A DNA stretch of 64,000 nucleotides from Rheinheimera sp. D18 (lineage in GTDB: Bacteria; Pseudomonadota; Gammaproteobacteria; Enterobacterales; Alteromonadaceae): positions 1,488,001-1,552,000 of the forward strand of contig NZ_CP037745.1 in NCBI RefSeq assembly GCF_004345025.1, read 5' to 3'. The position numbers and the translations under genes were made by a program. Positions within the stretch are counted from its first letter, which is position 1, and each line of letters starts with the position of its first letter. Of this stretch, positions 63,831 to 64,000 are shown in pieces. The notes under the pieces were generated by a model. It was not told the DNA's origin, made no database searches, and saw only the letters and a program-made list of their open reading frames with translations.

Positions 63831-64000
63831 GTGATATCAACTGCTAACATTACAATGCAATTTGGCGCCAAGCCGTTGTTTGAAAATATTTCAATTAAAT
63901 TCGGCGATGGTAATCGCTACGGTTTAATTGGTGCGAACGGCTGTGGTAAATCCACTTTTATGAAAATTTTAAGTCGTGAACTTGAGCCAAGTGCGGGAAA
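63831..64000 (+). CDS. ybiT: ABC-F ATPase, YbiT-like (partial, runs off window)
   Basis: 56 codons visible, starting at a GTG ([21 protein letters not shown]) with GGAA upstream. Walker A is present as GANGCGKST, and the N-terminus aligns with E. coli YbiT ([31 protein letters not shown]). ABC-F proteins act on ribosomes, not in membranes. The rest lies outside the window. Confidence 0.9.
   Translation, partial: MISTANITMQFGAKPLFENISIKFGDGNRYGLIGANGCGKSTFMKILSRELEPSAG

Noticed and set aside
1-64000. Search for CRISPR arrays, IS ends, prophage genes, integrase genes next to the tRNAs, and toxin-antitoxin pairs
   Set aside because: No regularly spaced repeats, transposases, integrases or phage structural genes were seen. 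The tRNA loci have ordinary neighbours and no att-like duplicated 3' ends apart from whole-gene copies.

Overview
The window reads as a continuous piece of chromosome from a gammaproteobacterium of the Alteromonadales, most like the Rheinheimera/Arsukibacterium/Alishewanella group. The evidence is conserved gammaproteobacterial gene order (yccA-tusDCBE, uvrY-uvrC-pgsA-tRNA Gly/Cys/Leu, ybfF-ybfE-fldA-fur, seqA-pgm, proQ-prc, pyrD-zapC, pykA-hexR-zwf-pgl-edd-glk-eda) combined with Alteromonadales traits (large NAD-glutamate dehydrogenase, DUF2788, DUF2835, DUF1302/DUF1329 pair, a HexR-regulated Entner-Doudoroff pathway). The genus is an inference from protein similarity recalled by eye. I see no prophage, insertion sequence, CRISPR array or integron.

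Layout. 1-2.0 kb: tRNA 2-thiouridylation relay (tusDCBE, tusE cut by the window edge) behind the BI-1 family gene yccA. 2.1-2.5 kb: two identical tRNA-Ser(UGA) genes. 2.7-6.3 kb: uvrY-uvrC-pgsA and a tRNA operon Gly-Cys-Leu-Gly. 6.3-8.5 kb: a DASS/SLC13 transporter and rluF. 8.6-10.8 kb: a large, solitary tubulin/FtsZ-superfamily protein with recognisable GTPase loops. 11-14.5 kb: divergent electron-transfer-flavoprotein genes (ETF-QO; etfBA). 14.6-17.6 kb: fur, fldA, ybfE, DUF2788, ybfF and a DUF4442 gene. 17.7-22.8 kb: seqA-pgm, a TPR-GGDEF protein, astE. 23-26.8 kb: branched-chain 2-oxoacid dehydrogenase E1alpha/E1beta/E2. 26.8-28.9 kb: the N-terminal stump of a Ycf46-like AAA ATPase followed by an intact protein kinase. 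29-32.6 kb: msrC, an unknown small acidic protein, proQ, prc. 32.7-38.4 kb: NSS and NhaC transporters, pepN, DUF2835. 38.7-45.7 kb: an envelope operon of DUF1302 barrel, DUF1329 periplasmic protein, YCF48-like propeller and RND/MMPL transporter. 45.9-55.3 kb: NAD-GDH, pyrD, zapC, a methyltransferase, an AGCS symporter. 55.4-63.7 kb: pykA, hexR, and the complete glucose-6-phosphate to pyruvate route by the Entner-Doudoroff pathway. The window ends in an ABC-F gene (ybiT).

Functional links. Sugar catabolism is a single regulon candidate: HexR-type palindromes lie before pykA and between hexR and zwf. Branched-chain amino acid and acyl-CoA oxidation also appear linked: related 16-bp palindromic sites stand between ETF-QO and etfBA and upstream of the bkd operon, so the E1/E2 complex and the electron acceptor for its downstream acyl-CoA dehydrogenases may share a regulator (LiuR-type, inferred).

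Least explained parts: the tubulin-like GTPase, the kinase with its decayed ATPase neighbour, and the four-gene DUF1302/DUF1329/YCF48/RND operon.
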